From: DASYTH01 sp035942955
GTDB lineage: Bacteria > Actinomycetota > Actinomycetes > Mycobacteriales > Pseudonocardiaceae
Assembly (NCBI RefSeq): GCF_035942955.1
Contig: NZ_DASZCQ010000282.1
Coordinates: forward strand, 1 to 5,559
Direction of reading: 5' to 3'
DNA length: 5,559 nt
Made by a program: the position numbers and the translations under genes. Positions 1 to 5,239 of this stretch are shown here, one piece after another. Each line of letters opens with the position of its first letter. Position 1 is the first letter of the stretch. The notes below the pieces were generated by a model. That model ran no database searches and was not told where the DNA came from. It saw only the letters and a list, made by a program, of their open reading frames with translations.

Positions 1-881
1 GTTCCGGCCCGACCACGCGACCGCGCCGCCTCGCGCGCGGCCGGGCCCGGTCCCCAGGTGCCGTTGCCGAACCATGGTGATGATCCGGCGACCCTGGTGC
101 TCTCGCCGGTCGGGGTGGTCGTGGCCGGACCGGCTAAGCCGACGGGTTGGGCGGTCGACGCGTGCGTCGCGCCCGGCGGGTTGGCGGCGTGCCGACCGGA
201 TGGTTGGCCGGGCGCGGTGTCCGGCAAGCCGGCGTCGGGCGCCGGCGATCGGGTGCCGGGCTCGGCGGCGCCCCGGTCGGGCTCGGGGGCCGCGGTGACG
301 ATGTCGGTCACGCCCTGCCCCGCCGGCCCGCCCGCGCCCTGGTTCGGGGCGACGGTCACGGTCACGTCCTGGGGTGGGACGAACGCCCCGACGCTCTCGA
401 CGGCCGCGCCGGCGTTGGACGAGTAGAACTCCATCAGCTCGACCGCCTGCCGCTTTGCCTCCTGGGCAAGGCGATCGCGCTCGTCCTGGTCGGTCTGGCC
501 GGCGAACAGGTGCCCGAACGTCGGGGGGAACCCCTCGACGGCCGGCTTGACCGGCTCGGGCATCGCGTTGGACGTGTACGCGAACGACTCGCGCACCTGG
601 CGCACGCTGCCACTGCTGGCCTCACCGGCAGCGGTGGCATCCTCCGTCCACTGGACCAGCGGCGACACACCGGACCGCATCGACTCCCCCGCCAGGCCCT
701 CCCAGGTCGCGCCGGTCTCGCGCAGCAGCCGCTCGATGTTCTGCCGCGACTCGGCCATCAGCGTCACGAACTCCATCCACGCCAGGTCCGCGGTCGCCAT
801 CGCCCCCGCGCCGGCCGCTTCCGTCCGCACCATGTCGTACAACTTCTGGTGCGAGTAGAAGGCCCAGTTCGCGTTTGACAT
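1..881 (-). CDS. PPE-domain protein, probable type VII secretion substrate (3' end outside window)
   Basis: The minus-strand frame is open from 887 to the left edge with no stop, so the C-terminus is missing; about 293 residues are visible. The first ~150 residues are helical and resemble PPE-domain proteins of Pseudonocardiaceae: an N-terminal N-W-x3-S-H-x2-L-Y-D-M segment, a W-E-G turn near residues 60-62 (WXG-type helical hairpin), and an M-P-E-P motif near 120. From about residue 165 it becomes a Pro/Gly/Ala/Thr-rich low-complexity tail, usual for these proteins. I prefer ATG 881 over ATG 887 because the GAGGTGG ribosome site lies only about 1-3 bases before 887 but at good distance from 881. 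PPE proteins are exported by ESX/type VII systems together with a small helical partner; export is inferred here. It follows the DUF3558 gene by about 21 bases, consistent with one transcript. A TTA leucine codon, rare in such genomes, sits at 135-137. Confidence 0.82.
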   Translation of the reverse strand, partial: MSNANWAFYSHQKLYDMVRTEAAGAGAMATADLAWMEFVTLMAESRQNIERLLRETGATWEGLAGESMRSGVSPLVQWTEDATAAGEASSGSVRQVRESFAYTSNAMPEPVKPAVEGFPPTFGHLFAGQTDQDERDRLAQEAKRQAVELMEFYSSNAGAAVESVGAFVPPQDVTVTVAPNQGAGGPAGQGVTDIVTAAPEPDRGAAEPGTRSPAPDAGLPDTAPGQPSGRHAANPPGATHASTAQPVGLAGPATTTPTGESTRVAGSSPWFGNGTWGPGPAAREAARSRGRAG

Positions 882-887
882 ATCCAT

Positions 888-895
888 CCCACCTC
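888..895 (-). promoter_or_regulatory. Ribosome binding site of the PPE gene
   Basis: The minus strand reads GAGGTGGG at 895-888. It directly abuts the ATG at 887 but stands 7-9 bases from the in-frame ATG at 881, so it supports 881 as the start. Confidence 0.6.
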
Positions 896-902
896 GCGCC
901 GC

Positions 903-1490
903 TCACGACGCCGCCAACGTGCTCACTGCCGACTCAGCCCACTGATGCGCGTACTCACATTTCTCCGGAACCTCCGACAACTTGTCGTCGTACAGGTTGA
1001 TGCCCGCGAGCAGGTACTGGCCCGCCGCGACGTCGACGCCGACATCGCAGCGGTTGTCGTCCCCGGGCAGGACCACGGTGATGGCCGGAAAGCCCGCCAC
1101 CGGCTCGGCTTCCGTCACCTCGGCGCTGCGCTTGACATCCCGCCAGAACTCAATGCCCGCGTTGGTCACCAGGATGAGTCCGAACGCCCCCATGTCGTTG
1201 AGGTACAGGCACTCCGGTGACCCGAGGGTCTTGTCTCGGCGCAACTCGCCGGGCTTGTCGATGTAGAACGTCGGCCAGTCTGATCGCGGAATCAGCGTGC
1301 ACGGATCCTTGCCGGCCAGGCTCAGCTCACGCGGCCGGGTCGGCGCAGGCGACCCGTCCGAGCCGCCATCCGCCGAGCGGGAACCCGTGTCGCCGGGCAC
1401 CGGGTTCCCGGCCGAGGATTCGGTGCAGCCACTCGTTGCCAGCACGGCAATCACACAGAGAACGGTTGTCGCGAACGCCGTGCGGCTCAT
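903..1490 (-). CDS. DUF3558-family lipoprotein
   Basis: A 195-residue protein with a short N-terminus, a hydrophobic signal segment (residues 5-19) and a lipobox-like L-A-T-S-G-C ending at Cys22, so it is probably lipid-anchored outside the membrane. Residues 23-56 are a Ser/Gly/Pro-rich spacer. The mature domain opens with D-P-C-T-L-I (62-67), the hallmark of actinobacterial DUF3558 proteins, and contains four cysteines (64, 94, 148, 178) that could form two disulfides. The lipobox has Thr rather than the more usual Leu/Val at -3. The start ATG overlaps the stop of the preceding gene (ATGA, 1490-1487), which implies translational coupling; the PPE gene follows within about 21 bases. The biochemical function of the family is not known. 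Placement between a PE-like and a PPE gene suggests a role linked to secretion or the cell envelope, which is inference. Confidence 0.9.
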   Translation of the reverse strand: MSRTAFATTVLCVIAVLATSGCTESSAGNPVPGDTGSRSADGGSDGSPAPTRPRELSLAGKDPCTLIPRSDWPTFYIDKPGELRRDKTLGSPECLYLNDMGAFGLILVTNAGIEFWRDVKRSAEVTEAEPVAGFPAITVVLPGDDNRCDVGVDVAAGQYLLAGINLYDDKLSEVPEKCEYAHQWAESAVSTLAAS

Positions 1491-1852
1491 CGGGGGCCCG
1501 GGGTGAACTTCGTCGTGTTTCCGTCCTCCGTCAGCCCGTAGTCCCTGGCGATCTCACCCAGCGCTTCCGCCACCATCCTGAGCTGGAGCAGGTAGCCATT
1601 GGCGGCCTCGATCGCCGCCGTACCGTTGCGGCCGAGGGCCGCCGCCGTTCCCTCGCTGCAGGGATCCGCGCCGGGTGGCGACACCACACGCAGGTAGCCG
1701 CCGTTGTCATAGATCCACTTGTTGACCCGGTCGCACTCGTCCTCGAAGCCGCGTTTGAGGATGAGGAGCTTGTCGGGGTCGACGATGAGGCGGGCCGGGG
1801 GTAGGGCTGAGCCGATTTCGCCGGTGGCGGCGCCGTCCTGGAGGAAGGGCAT
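1487..1852 (-). CDS. Small helical PE/WXG100-like protein, probable type VII secretion partner
   Basis: A 121-residue protein whose family I do not recognise by name. After a variable N-terminus it shows two likely helices, about 25-50 (D-P-D-K-L-L-I-L-K-R-G-F-E-D-E) and 70-105 (Ala-rich, ending A-R-D-Y-G-L-T-E), joined by a G/P-containing loop. The C-terminal end of helix two carries Y105-x3-E109, matching the Y-x3-D/E export motif of PE and other type VII substrates. There is no signal peptide. ATG 1852 is chosen because GAGGAG lies five bases upstream; the in-frame TTG at 1891 would add 13 residues and falls inside an inverted repeat. Its stop overlaps the start of the DUF3558 gene (ATGA), and a PPE gene comes third, a PE/PPE-like arrangement. 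The assignment rests on length, helical pattern, motif and context. Confidence 0.75.
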   Translation of the reverse strand: MPFLQDGAATGEIGSALPPARLIVDPDKLLILKRGFEDECDRVNKWIYDNGGYLRVVSPPGADPCSEGTAAALGRNGTAAIEAANGYLLQLRMVAEALGEIARDYGLTEDGNTTKFTPGPR

Positions 1853-1857
1853 CCCTG

Positions 1858-1863
1858 CTCCTC
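1858..1863 (-). promoter_or_regulatory. Ribosome binding site deciding the 1852 start
   Basis: GAGGAG on the minus strand, five bases before ATG 1852. It is a strong Shine-Dalgarno match and argues against the upstream TTG start at 1891. Confidence 0.65.
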
Positions 1864-1867
1864 GTCG

Positions 1868-1893
1868 CGTTGCGAACTCGTCACTTCGCAACG
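1868..1893. repeat. Perfect 9-bp inverted repeat upstream of the PE-like/DUF3558/PPE unit
   Basis: Arms CGTTGCGAA (1868-1876) and TTCGCAACG (1885-1893) are perfect inverted copies separated by eight bases. The element lies 16-41 bases before the 1852 start, next to its ribosome site. No T-run follows on either strand, so it does not look like an intrinsic terminator; an operator or a leader hairpin fits better. A TTGACA box lies upstream on the minus strand (1935-1930), but no well-spaced -10 was found. Confidence 0.6.
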
Positions 1894-1931
1894 AGTAGTC
1901 TTACAAAGAGGTGCGCGGACATTGCCCGGTG

Positions 1932-2393
1932 TCAATGAACTGTCCAGAAATGTTCCATCGAATGGGCGATTTGGACGAGCTTATGACGCAGGATGAGCAG
2001 GCGTTTCCGGGCGTAGACGATGTGGATCTCGTTCTTGTCGGGGAGGGCAACGGACAGCTCCATGGGGCGGCGGTAGGGCGGTCGGTCGGTCCAGGACGGC
2101 TCGTGGGGAACGGTGAATGGGCGGAGACACAACAGGCGGTCGCCGTGGACGGAATGCCAGGCCGGGACGGCGCACGCCTCGCGAGAATTGATCGTCGTGC
2201 GGAGCATATCAATTGCCGGGCGGGCAAGCAGCACCACGAACGTGTCGATTGTCGCGGGGTAGACCGCGACACCTTGCCGATCCTCGAGCAGATCGAAGAT
2301 CGTGGTGGCCCGATTGCCGTCCGGTTTCACGCCCTGGGCGGCCCAGCGGCGGGCAAACCCGGGTGGCGTGGGCGACCAAGCCGATCTGATCAT
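1932..2393 (-). CDS. Hypothetical protein, second gene of an ATGA-coupled pair
   Basis: A 153-residue protein that I do not recognise. The ATG at 2393 overlaps the TGA of the upstream gene (ATGA, 2393-2390), the best argument for this start; the frame stays open further upstream only as an Arg/Pro/Gly-rich shadow of the other gene. It appears soluble: no signal peptide or membrane segment. Visible features are an R-A-T-T-I-F-D-L-L-E-D segment (28-38), a hydrophobic stretch D-T-F-V-V-L-L-A (50-57), a Pro/Arg-rich middle, a predicted strand with E-I-H-I-V-Y, and a basic-hydrophobic C-terminal helix ending W-T-V-H. It shares a transcript with the small Cys-rich protein and may act with it. Its stop codon lies within a TTGACA hexamer, 79 bases before the next minus-strand gene. 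Confidence 0.68.
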   Translation of the reverse strand: MIRSAWSPTPPGFARRWAAQGVKPDGNRATTIFDLLEDRQGVAVYPATIDTFVVLLARPAIDMLRTTINSREACAVPAWHSVHGDRLLCLRPFTVPHEPSWTDRPPYRRPMELSVALPDKNEIHIVYARKRLLILRHKLVQIAHSMEHFWTVH

Positions 2394-2671
2394 TGTCGAT
2401 CCCGTGTGGACAGTTGGACCGGTAGGAGGGCGCGGCGAACCTGGGCCAGCAGGGCACAACTGGTCGAGTCGCAGACCGGGCAGCGGCCGGCGGAGTCGAG
2501 CTCGTGCAGGTTCAGGCACGTGCAGATGGCCGACACGAGGCGGCACGTCTCCGCGCGCATCATGCGGACGACCGCCGGTCCGCCGCCCTCTTGCGCGATG
2601 ACGATCGGCGCCGCCAGATGTCGACGCGCGAGTTGGTTGGTCATCTCCGCCTCGGTCGGCCGACCCGACAT
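2390..2671 (-). CDS. Small Cys-rich hypothetical protein, possible metal-binding knuckle
   Basis: A 93-residue protein that I do not recognise. The N-terminal part (10-45) looks helical and contains A-P-I-V-I-A and V-V-R-M-M-R-A-E. The C-terminal part carries C43, C50-x-C52, H56, C64-P-V-C67 and C72, a spacing that could hold zinc or an iron-sulfur centre; this is inferred from the pattern only. It ends in an Arg/Gln-rich tail. The start ATG 2671 has GGGGAG three bases upstream, slightly close; the in-frame ATG at residue 10 is an alternative. The stop is ATGA-coupled to the next gene. It diverges from the XRE/DUF5753 regulator and has promoter-like elements in the shared gap, so that regulator may control it. 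Confidence 0.7.
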   Translation of the reverse strand: MSGRPTEAEMTNQLARRHLAAPIVIAQEGGGPAVVRMMRAETCRLVSAICTCLNLHELDSAGRCPVCDSTSCALLAQVRRALLPVQLSTRDRQ

Positions 2672-2710
2672 TAGCTCCCCGATCCACTGTTGCTGGCTTT
2701 TCTATCGTCG

Positions 2711-2740
2711 ACTATGTCTGTTCGGTGTGGACTCTGGCAA
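2711..2740 (-). promoter_or_regulatory. Candidate promoter of the Cys-rich protein pair
   Basis: On the minus strand TTGCCA (2740-2735) and CATAGT (2716-2711) are separated by 18 bases, matching five of six and four of six bases of the sigma-70 consensus. Transcription would start near 2704, leaving a leader of about 33 bases before ATG 2671. The -35 hexamer lies inside one copy of the repeated 9-mer TCTGGCAAC. Confidence 0.45.
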
Positions 2741-2801
2741 CGCGCCCGATTGGCTGACCTTTAGGACGATCATGACTGCGGCGGGCTACAGTTCTGGCAA
2801 C
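2733..2801. repeat. Direct repeat TCTGGCAAC in the divergent promoter region
   Basis: The same nine bases occur at 2733-2741 and 2793-2801, start points 60 bases apart. The first copy overlaps the candidate -35 of the minus-strand pair; the second directly follows the TACAGT candidate -10 of the regulator gene. The placement suggests operator half-sites bound by one regulator, but this is only a pattern. Confidence 0.4.
2787..2792 (+). promoter_or_regulatory. Candidate -10 element of the XRE/DUF5753 gene
   Basis: TACAGT fits the TAnnnT form of an actinobacterial -10 box. No convincing -35 is seen at the usual distance. Transcription would begin near 2799, just before the ATG at 2803, so a leaderless start at 2803 cannot be excluded. 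Confidence 0.3.
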
Positions 2802-2817
2802 AATGACAGGAGACTCC

Positions 2818-2824
2818 GAGAGGA
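2818..2824 (+). promoter_or_regulatory. Ribosome binding site deciding the 2830 start
   Basis: GAGAGGA with five bases to ATG 2830. The upstream in-frame ATG at 2803 has no such element, so 2830 is preferred. Confidence 0.6.
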
Positions 2825-2829
2825 CCGCC

Positions 2830-3702
2830 ATGGGACGGAAGGTGAAACTGATGGGCGGTGTCGGCGAGCGCAGCCTGGGCATGGAGCTGCGCTATCGCCG
2901 CACAAAAGCCGGGATCAGCATGGAAAAGGTCGGTGAGGCCCTCGGCTGGTCGGCGAACACCATCAGCCGGCTGGAACGCGGTCAGCGCCAGGAGACCACC
3001 CCCGAAGAAGTGTCGGCACTCCTGGCGGTCATAGGTGTCACCGGTGACGATCGCGAGCGATTGCTCAAGATGGCAAAAGGCGACACGACCCACGGGTGGT
3101 GGGAGCCGAACGCCGCCCACTTGACCGATCAGGCCAGGACCTACCTCCGCTTCGAGTTCAAGGCCACAAGAATCATCGACGTTGAACCGCTGCTGGTGCC
3201 GGGACTACTGCAGACCCCGGACTACTGCCGCGCGCTGATGAACGCGTTCGGGGTCGAGGAGCACCAGGTCGAGGGCCGGATCGCCCGGCGGCTTGGCCGG
3301 CAAGGTCTGCTCACCCGTGCCGTGGCGCCCGATGTGATCTTCATCGTCACCGAATTGATGCTGCGCCAACCATTCGGCGGTCATGAAGTGATGGTCCGTC
3401 AGGTGCGGCATATGGCCGAGGTCGGCGAGCGTCCGAACGTCTCCATCCGGGTCCTACCGGCAAGCGTGGTAGAACATCCTGGCCTACTCGGCGGATTCGT
3501 GGTGCTTGAGTTCGCCGATGAAGCGCCCGTCGTGTTCATCGAGGGCCGCATGTCCGGGATGTTTCCCGGGAACCAAGAGGAGGTCAATGACTATGGGCGG
3601 ACTGCAGAGAGACTGACTAGCCTGGCATTGGGTGAGCAGGAGTCGCTCGAACTGTTGCACTCCATCGCCGAGGACCATGAGAGGGCGAGGTACCGCGTAT
3701 GA
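2830..3702 (+). CDS. XRE-family helix-turn-helix regulator with DUF5753 domain
   Basis: A 290-residue cytoplasmic DNA-binding regulator. Residues 16-70 form an XRE/Cro-C1 helix-turn-helix (L-G-M-E-L-R-Y-R-R, then V-G-E-A-L-G-W-S-A-N-T-I-S-R-L-E-R-G). From about residue 104 to the end is a DUF5753 domain, with the typical R-I-I-D-V-E-P-L-L-V-P-G-L-L-Q-T-P-D-Y motif (114-132), then R-x-N-V-S-I-R-V-L-P, a G-G-F-V-V-L-E-F strand and a P-V-V-F-I-E strand. I choose ATG 2830 because GAGAGGA lies five bases upstream; ATG 2803 has no ribosome site but could be used leaderless. The stop overlaps the DUF397 start (ATGA). Such pairs (for example Scr1/Scr2 and WhiJ-type systems of Streptomyces) influence development and antibiotic production, with the DUF397 protein modulating the regulator. 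The local target is inferred to be its own divergent region. Confidence 0.93.
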   Translation: MGRKVKLMGGVGERSLGMELRYRRTKAGISMEKVGEALGWSANTISRLERGQRQETTPEEVSALLAVIGVTGDDRERLLKMAKGDTTHGWWEPNAAHLTDQARTYLRFEFKATRIIDVEPLLVPGLLQTPDYCRALMNAFGVEEHQVEGRIARRLGRQGLLTRAVAPDVIFIVTELMLRQPFGGHEVMVRQVRHMAEVGERPNVSIRVLPASVVEHPGLLGGFVVLEFADEAPVVFIEGRMSGMFPGNQEEVNDYGRTAERLTSLALGEQESLELLHSIAEDHERARYRV

Positions 3703-3890
3703 CAAAGCCCGAGTGGCGCAGGAGCAGCTTCAGCGGACCCGACGCCAACTGCGTGGAGATCGCCTATGCAGCCGAGGTGGCGGCGATCCGCGACTCCAAG
3801 AACGCCGACGGGCCTTACCTGGTGGTGCCCACCGCCGCGTACCACCGCTTCATCGCCGTGGCCATGGGGGTCCGCGCCAGCCGCCCGTGA
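3699..3890 (+). CDS. DUF397-domain small protein, partner of the XRE/DUF5753 regulator
   Basis: A 63-residue protein that is one complete DUF397 domain: W6-R-R-S-S-F-S-G-x3-N-C-V-E-I-A (6-22), then A-A-I-R-D-S-K-N (28-35), followed by G-P-Y-L-V-V and a terminal helix with H-R-F. Its ATG overlaps the TGA of the regulator gene, so the two are translationally coupled. Family members are small cytoplasmic proteins encoded beside XRE/DUF5753 regulators, and in Streptomyces they modulate those regulators. The stop at 3888-3890 is only six bases from the last repeat of the convergent gene, leaving no room for an ordinary terminator. Confidence 0.93.
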   Translation: MTKPEWRRSSFSGPDANCVEIAYAAEVAAIRDSKNADGPYLVVPTAAYHRFIAVAMGVRASRP

Positions 3891-3896
3891 GGGGAA

Positions 3897-4433
3897 GGTG
3901 CCGGCATTGCCGAGCACGAATGGCGGGTACGACGGTGCGCCTGGGACGGGTGAGTTGATCAGCGACCAGCGGATGCCGTCGGTGGTGTGACAGGCGACGC
4001 CGACGGTGGTGGTGCGGTCACCGTTCCAGTCGCCGGTAACCGGTTGGCACGAGGCGAAATCACCGAACGCGAACTGCGGATACGAGGCGCCGCCGCCGGT
4101 GGGGGAGTCGGTCAGGCTCCACCGTATGCCGTCGCCGTCGCGGCAGGCCACGCCGACACCGGCGCGGCCGTCACCGTCCCAATCCCCGGTCACCGGCCAG
4201 CAGGAGTCCGGGTCACCGAGCTCGAACGGCGGGTAGGACGGGTTGCCGGCGGTCAGGGAGTCGGTCAGGCTCCACCGCATTCCGTTGCTCTCGCGGCAGG
4301 CCACGCCGACACCGGTACGGCCGTCACCGTCCCAATCCCCGGTCACCGGCCAGCACGAGTCGGTGCTACCGAACCGGAACGGTGGATAGGACGGGCCGCC
4401 ACCGGCCAACGAGTTGATCAAGCTCCACCGGAT
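3897..4433 (-). pseudogene. FG-GAP-like repeat segment continuing in frame beyond a TGA; broken 3' part of the membrane HTH gene
   Basis: After the TGA at 4436-4434 the same reading frame continues with the rest of repeat 2 (I-R-W-S-L-I-N-S) and three full 51-residue repeats (starts at 4355, 4202 and 4049, minus strand), each with C-x-P-V-T-G-D-W, V-G-V-A-C, R-W-S-L and S-Y-P-x-F. The repeats have no frameshift or further stop. The last one ends at 3897 on a repeat boundary; the following codons read F-P-S-R and do not resemble a repeat. The frame then runs, without a stop, antisense through DUF397 to 3591. The simplest reading is the 3' part of a gene that acquired a nonsense codon and lost its original end. 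Independent initiation (a TTG at 4421 has GGTGGAG just before it) is possible but unsupported. Confidence 0.6.
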
Positions 4434-4700
4434 TCATCGCGCGTCCAAGCTGTCGCGGCACGCGACGCCCATGGTGGTGATCCCGTTGCCGTCCCAGTCC
4501 CCGGTGACCGGCACGCACACGTCGGAGTTGCCGAACCCGCCCAACGGCCGCGGTTGGCCATCGACCAGCCGGTCCATTCCCGTCCAGGGCAGGCCATGAT
4601 CGGCGCCGACCTTGCACGCCACGGCCACGGTCACCGAGCCCGGATCGGCGGGTTGGTCCCCGGAGTCGGGCTCGTCCCGGTCTCCAGTCACCGGCCAGCA
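3897..4700 (-). repeat. Tandem FG-GAP/VCBS-like repeat array, five units
   Basis: Units begin (minus strand, at a Cys codon) at 4700, 4517, 4355, 4202 and 4049. Units 3, 4 and 5 are exactly 153 bases (51 residues); unit 2 is 162 bases including the TGA; unit 1 is divergent at 183 bases. The consensus is C-W-P-V-T-G-D-W-D-G-D-G-x4-V-G-V-A-C-R-x3-G-I-R-W-S-L-x-x-S with a closing S-Y-P-P-F-x-x-G. It resembles bacterial repeats of the V-x-G-D-W-D-G-D-G type that build beta-propeller blades and may bind calcium through the D-x-D-G-D-G loop. Bases 4291-4355 and 4138-4202 differ at only two of 65 positions, so these units probably duplicated recently. Confidence 0.85.
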
Positions 4701-5216
4701 CCGCGCGGCCGTGCCCTCGGTCGCCGGCGCCGGCCCTTGGGGTGTCGCGTCCGGGCCGGGCGACGAGTCGCTCTGCAGCCGGAAAACGGTGATGCCGGCA
4801 ACGGCGGCGGCGGCCACCCCGATCGCCAGGCCGGCCACGGTCGTGCGCCGGACACGACCATCCGGCCGGTGTTCCTGAGCCACCGGCTCGGGCGCACCGG
4901 CCGCGTCGCTGCCGGCCAGCCGGTCGTTCATCGCCCGTTCCCAGGCCGCGGCCCATTCCGCCGCCTCGGCATTGGTGACGCCCACCGCCGACAGGAGCGC
5001 GCCGAACTGGTCGCGCGGAATGACCGAGGCGCCGGACAGGTAGTTGGCCAAGGTGGTCCGCGGAATGCCGGAGGCGGCGGAGATGTCCCGCAACGACAAC
5101 CGCACTTTGCCGCGGCCACGGGCCGCCCGCACGCGCAGGCGCTCCAGCTCGACGCGCATATCCGCGAAAGTGCCGATCAGTTCGGGATGTGGGCCGCTCC
5201 CACCGGCCTCGGTCAC
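4434..5216 (-). CDS. Membrane-anchored helix-turn-helix protein with extracellular FG-GAP-like repeats (ends at an early TGA)
   Basis: A 260-residue protein. Residues 20-95 are a helix-turn-helix region (E-L-E-R-L-R-V-R-A-A-R-G-R-G-K, then S-L-R-D-I-S-A-A-S-G-I-P-R-T-T-L-A-N-Y-L-S-G), followed by W-A-A-A-W-E-R-A. A basic stretch (R121-V-R-R) precedes one membrane segment (125-145, Ala/Val/Ile-rich), so the HTH should be inside and the C-terminus outside. After a Ser/Pro linker come repeat 1 and part of repeat 2, then TGA inside repeat 2. Paired cysteines per repeat fit an extracellular domain. GTG 5216 gives an N-terminus M-T-E-A-G-G typical of such proteins; GTG 5225 is an alternative, and neither has a strong ribosome site. 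The architecture suggests a membrane-bound sensor-regulator. Whether the short product is functional is doubtful, since in-frame repeats follow the stop. Confidence 0.75.
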   Translation of the reverse strand: MTEAGGSGPHPELIGTFADMRVELERLRVRAARGRGKVRLSLRDISAASGIPRTTLANYLSGASVIPRDQFGALLSAVGVTNAEAAEWAAAWERAMNDRLAGSDAAGAPEPVAQEHRPDGRVRRTTVAGLAIGVAAAAVAGITVFRLQSDSSPGPDATPQGPAPATEGTAARCWPVTGDRDEPDSGDQPADPGSVTVAVACKVGADHGLPWTGMDRLVDGQPRPLGGFGNSDVCVPVTGDWDGNGITTMGVACRDSLDAR

Positions 5217-5239
5217 GGCGCTCACTGTGCCACAGCGCC
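5217..5239. promoter_or_regulatory. Nested inverted repeats at the start of the membrane HTH gene
   Basis: GGCGCT (5217-5222) and AGCGCC (5234-5239) are perfect inverted arms, and inside them CTGTG-C-CACAG (5225-5235) is an 11-base palindrome. They sit directly upstream of the GTG at 5216 and overlap the alternative GTG at 5225. An autoregulatory operator or a start-proximal hairpin are both possible. Confidence 0.35.

Noticed and set aside
147..878. Long plus-strand open frame opposite the PPE gene
   Set aside because: It uses the same triplets as the PPE gene on the other strand; the translation is Arg/Gly-rich and without recognisable features, whereas the minus frame gives a PPE domain and has a ribosome site.
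1868..1893. Intrinsic terminator for the 2393-1932 gene
   Set aside because: The inverted repeat is not followed by a T-run on the minus strand and lies next to the ribosome site of the next gene.
1932..2687. A single 251-residue minus-strand protein covering both small genes
   Set aside because: Its first ~98 residues are Arg/Pro/Gly-rich shadow sequence of the Cys-rich gene. The ATGA at 2393-2390 gives a natural two-gene split.
1911..2936. A 341-residue plus-strand open frame
   Set aside because: It lies antisense to the coupled minus-strand pair and overlaps the regulator start in another frame; the composition is not protein-like.
4434..4436. Selenocysteine insertion at the TGA
   Set aside because: No Cys or redox motif occupies this position in the other repeats, and I see no SECIS-like hairpin; a nonsense mutation is simpler.
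4366..4437. Restart at ATG 4437 overlapping the TGA (ATGA)
   Set aside because: That ATG is in a different frame and yields only about 23 codons unrelated to the repeats.
3897..4700. CRISPR-like array
   Set aside because: The period is 153 bases with no short repeat/spacer alternation, and the repeats encode a conserved protein motif in one frame.
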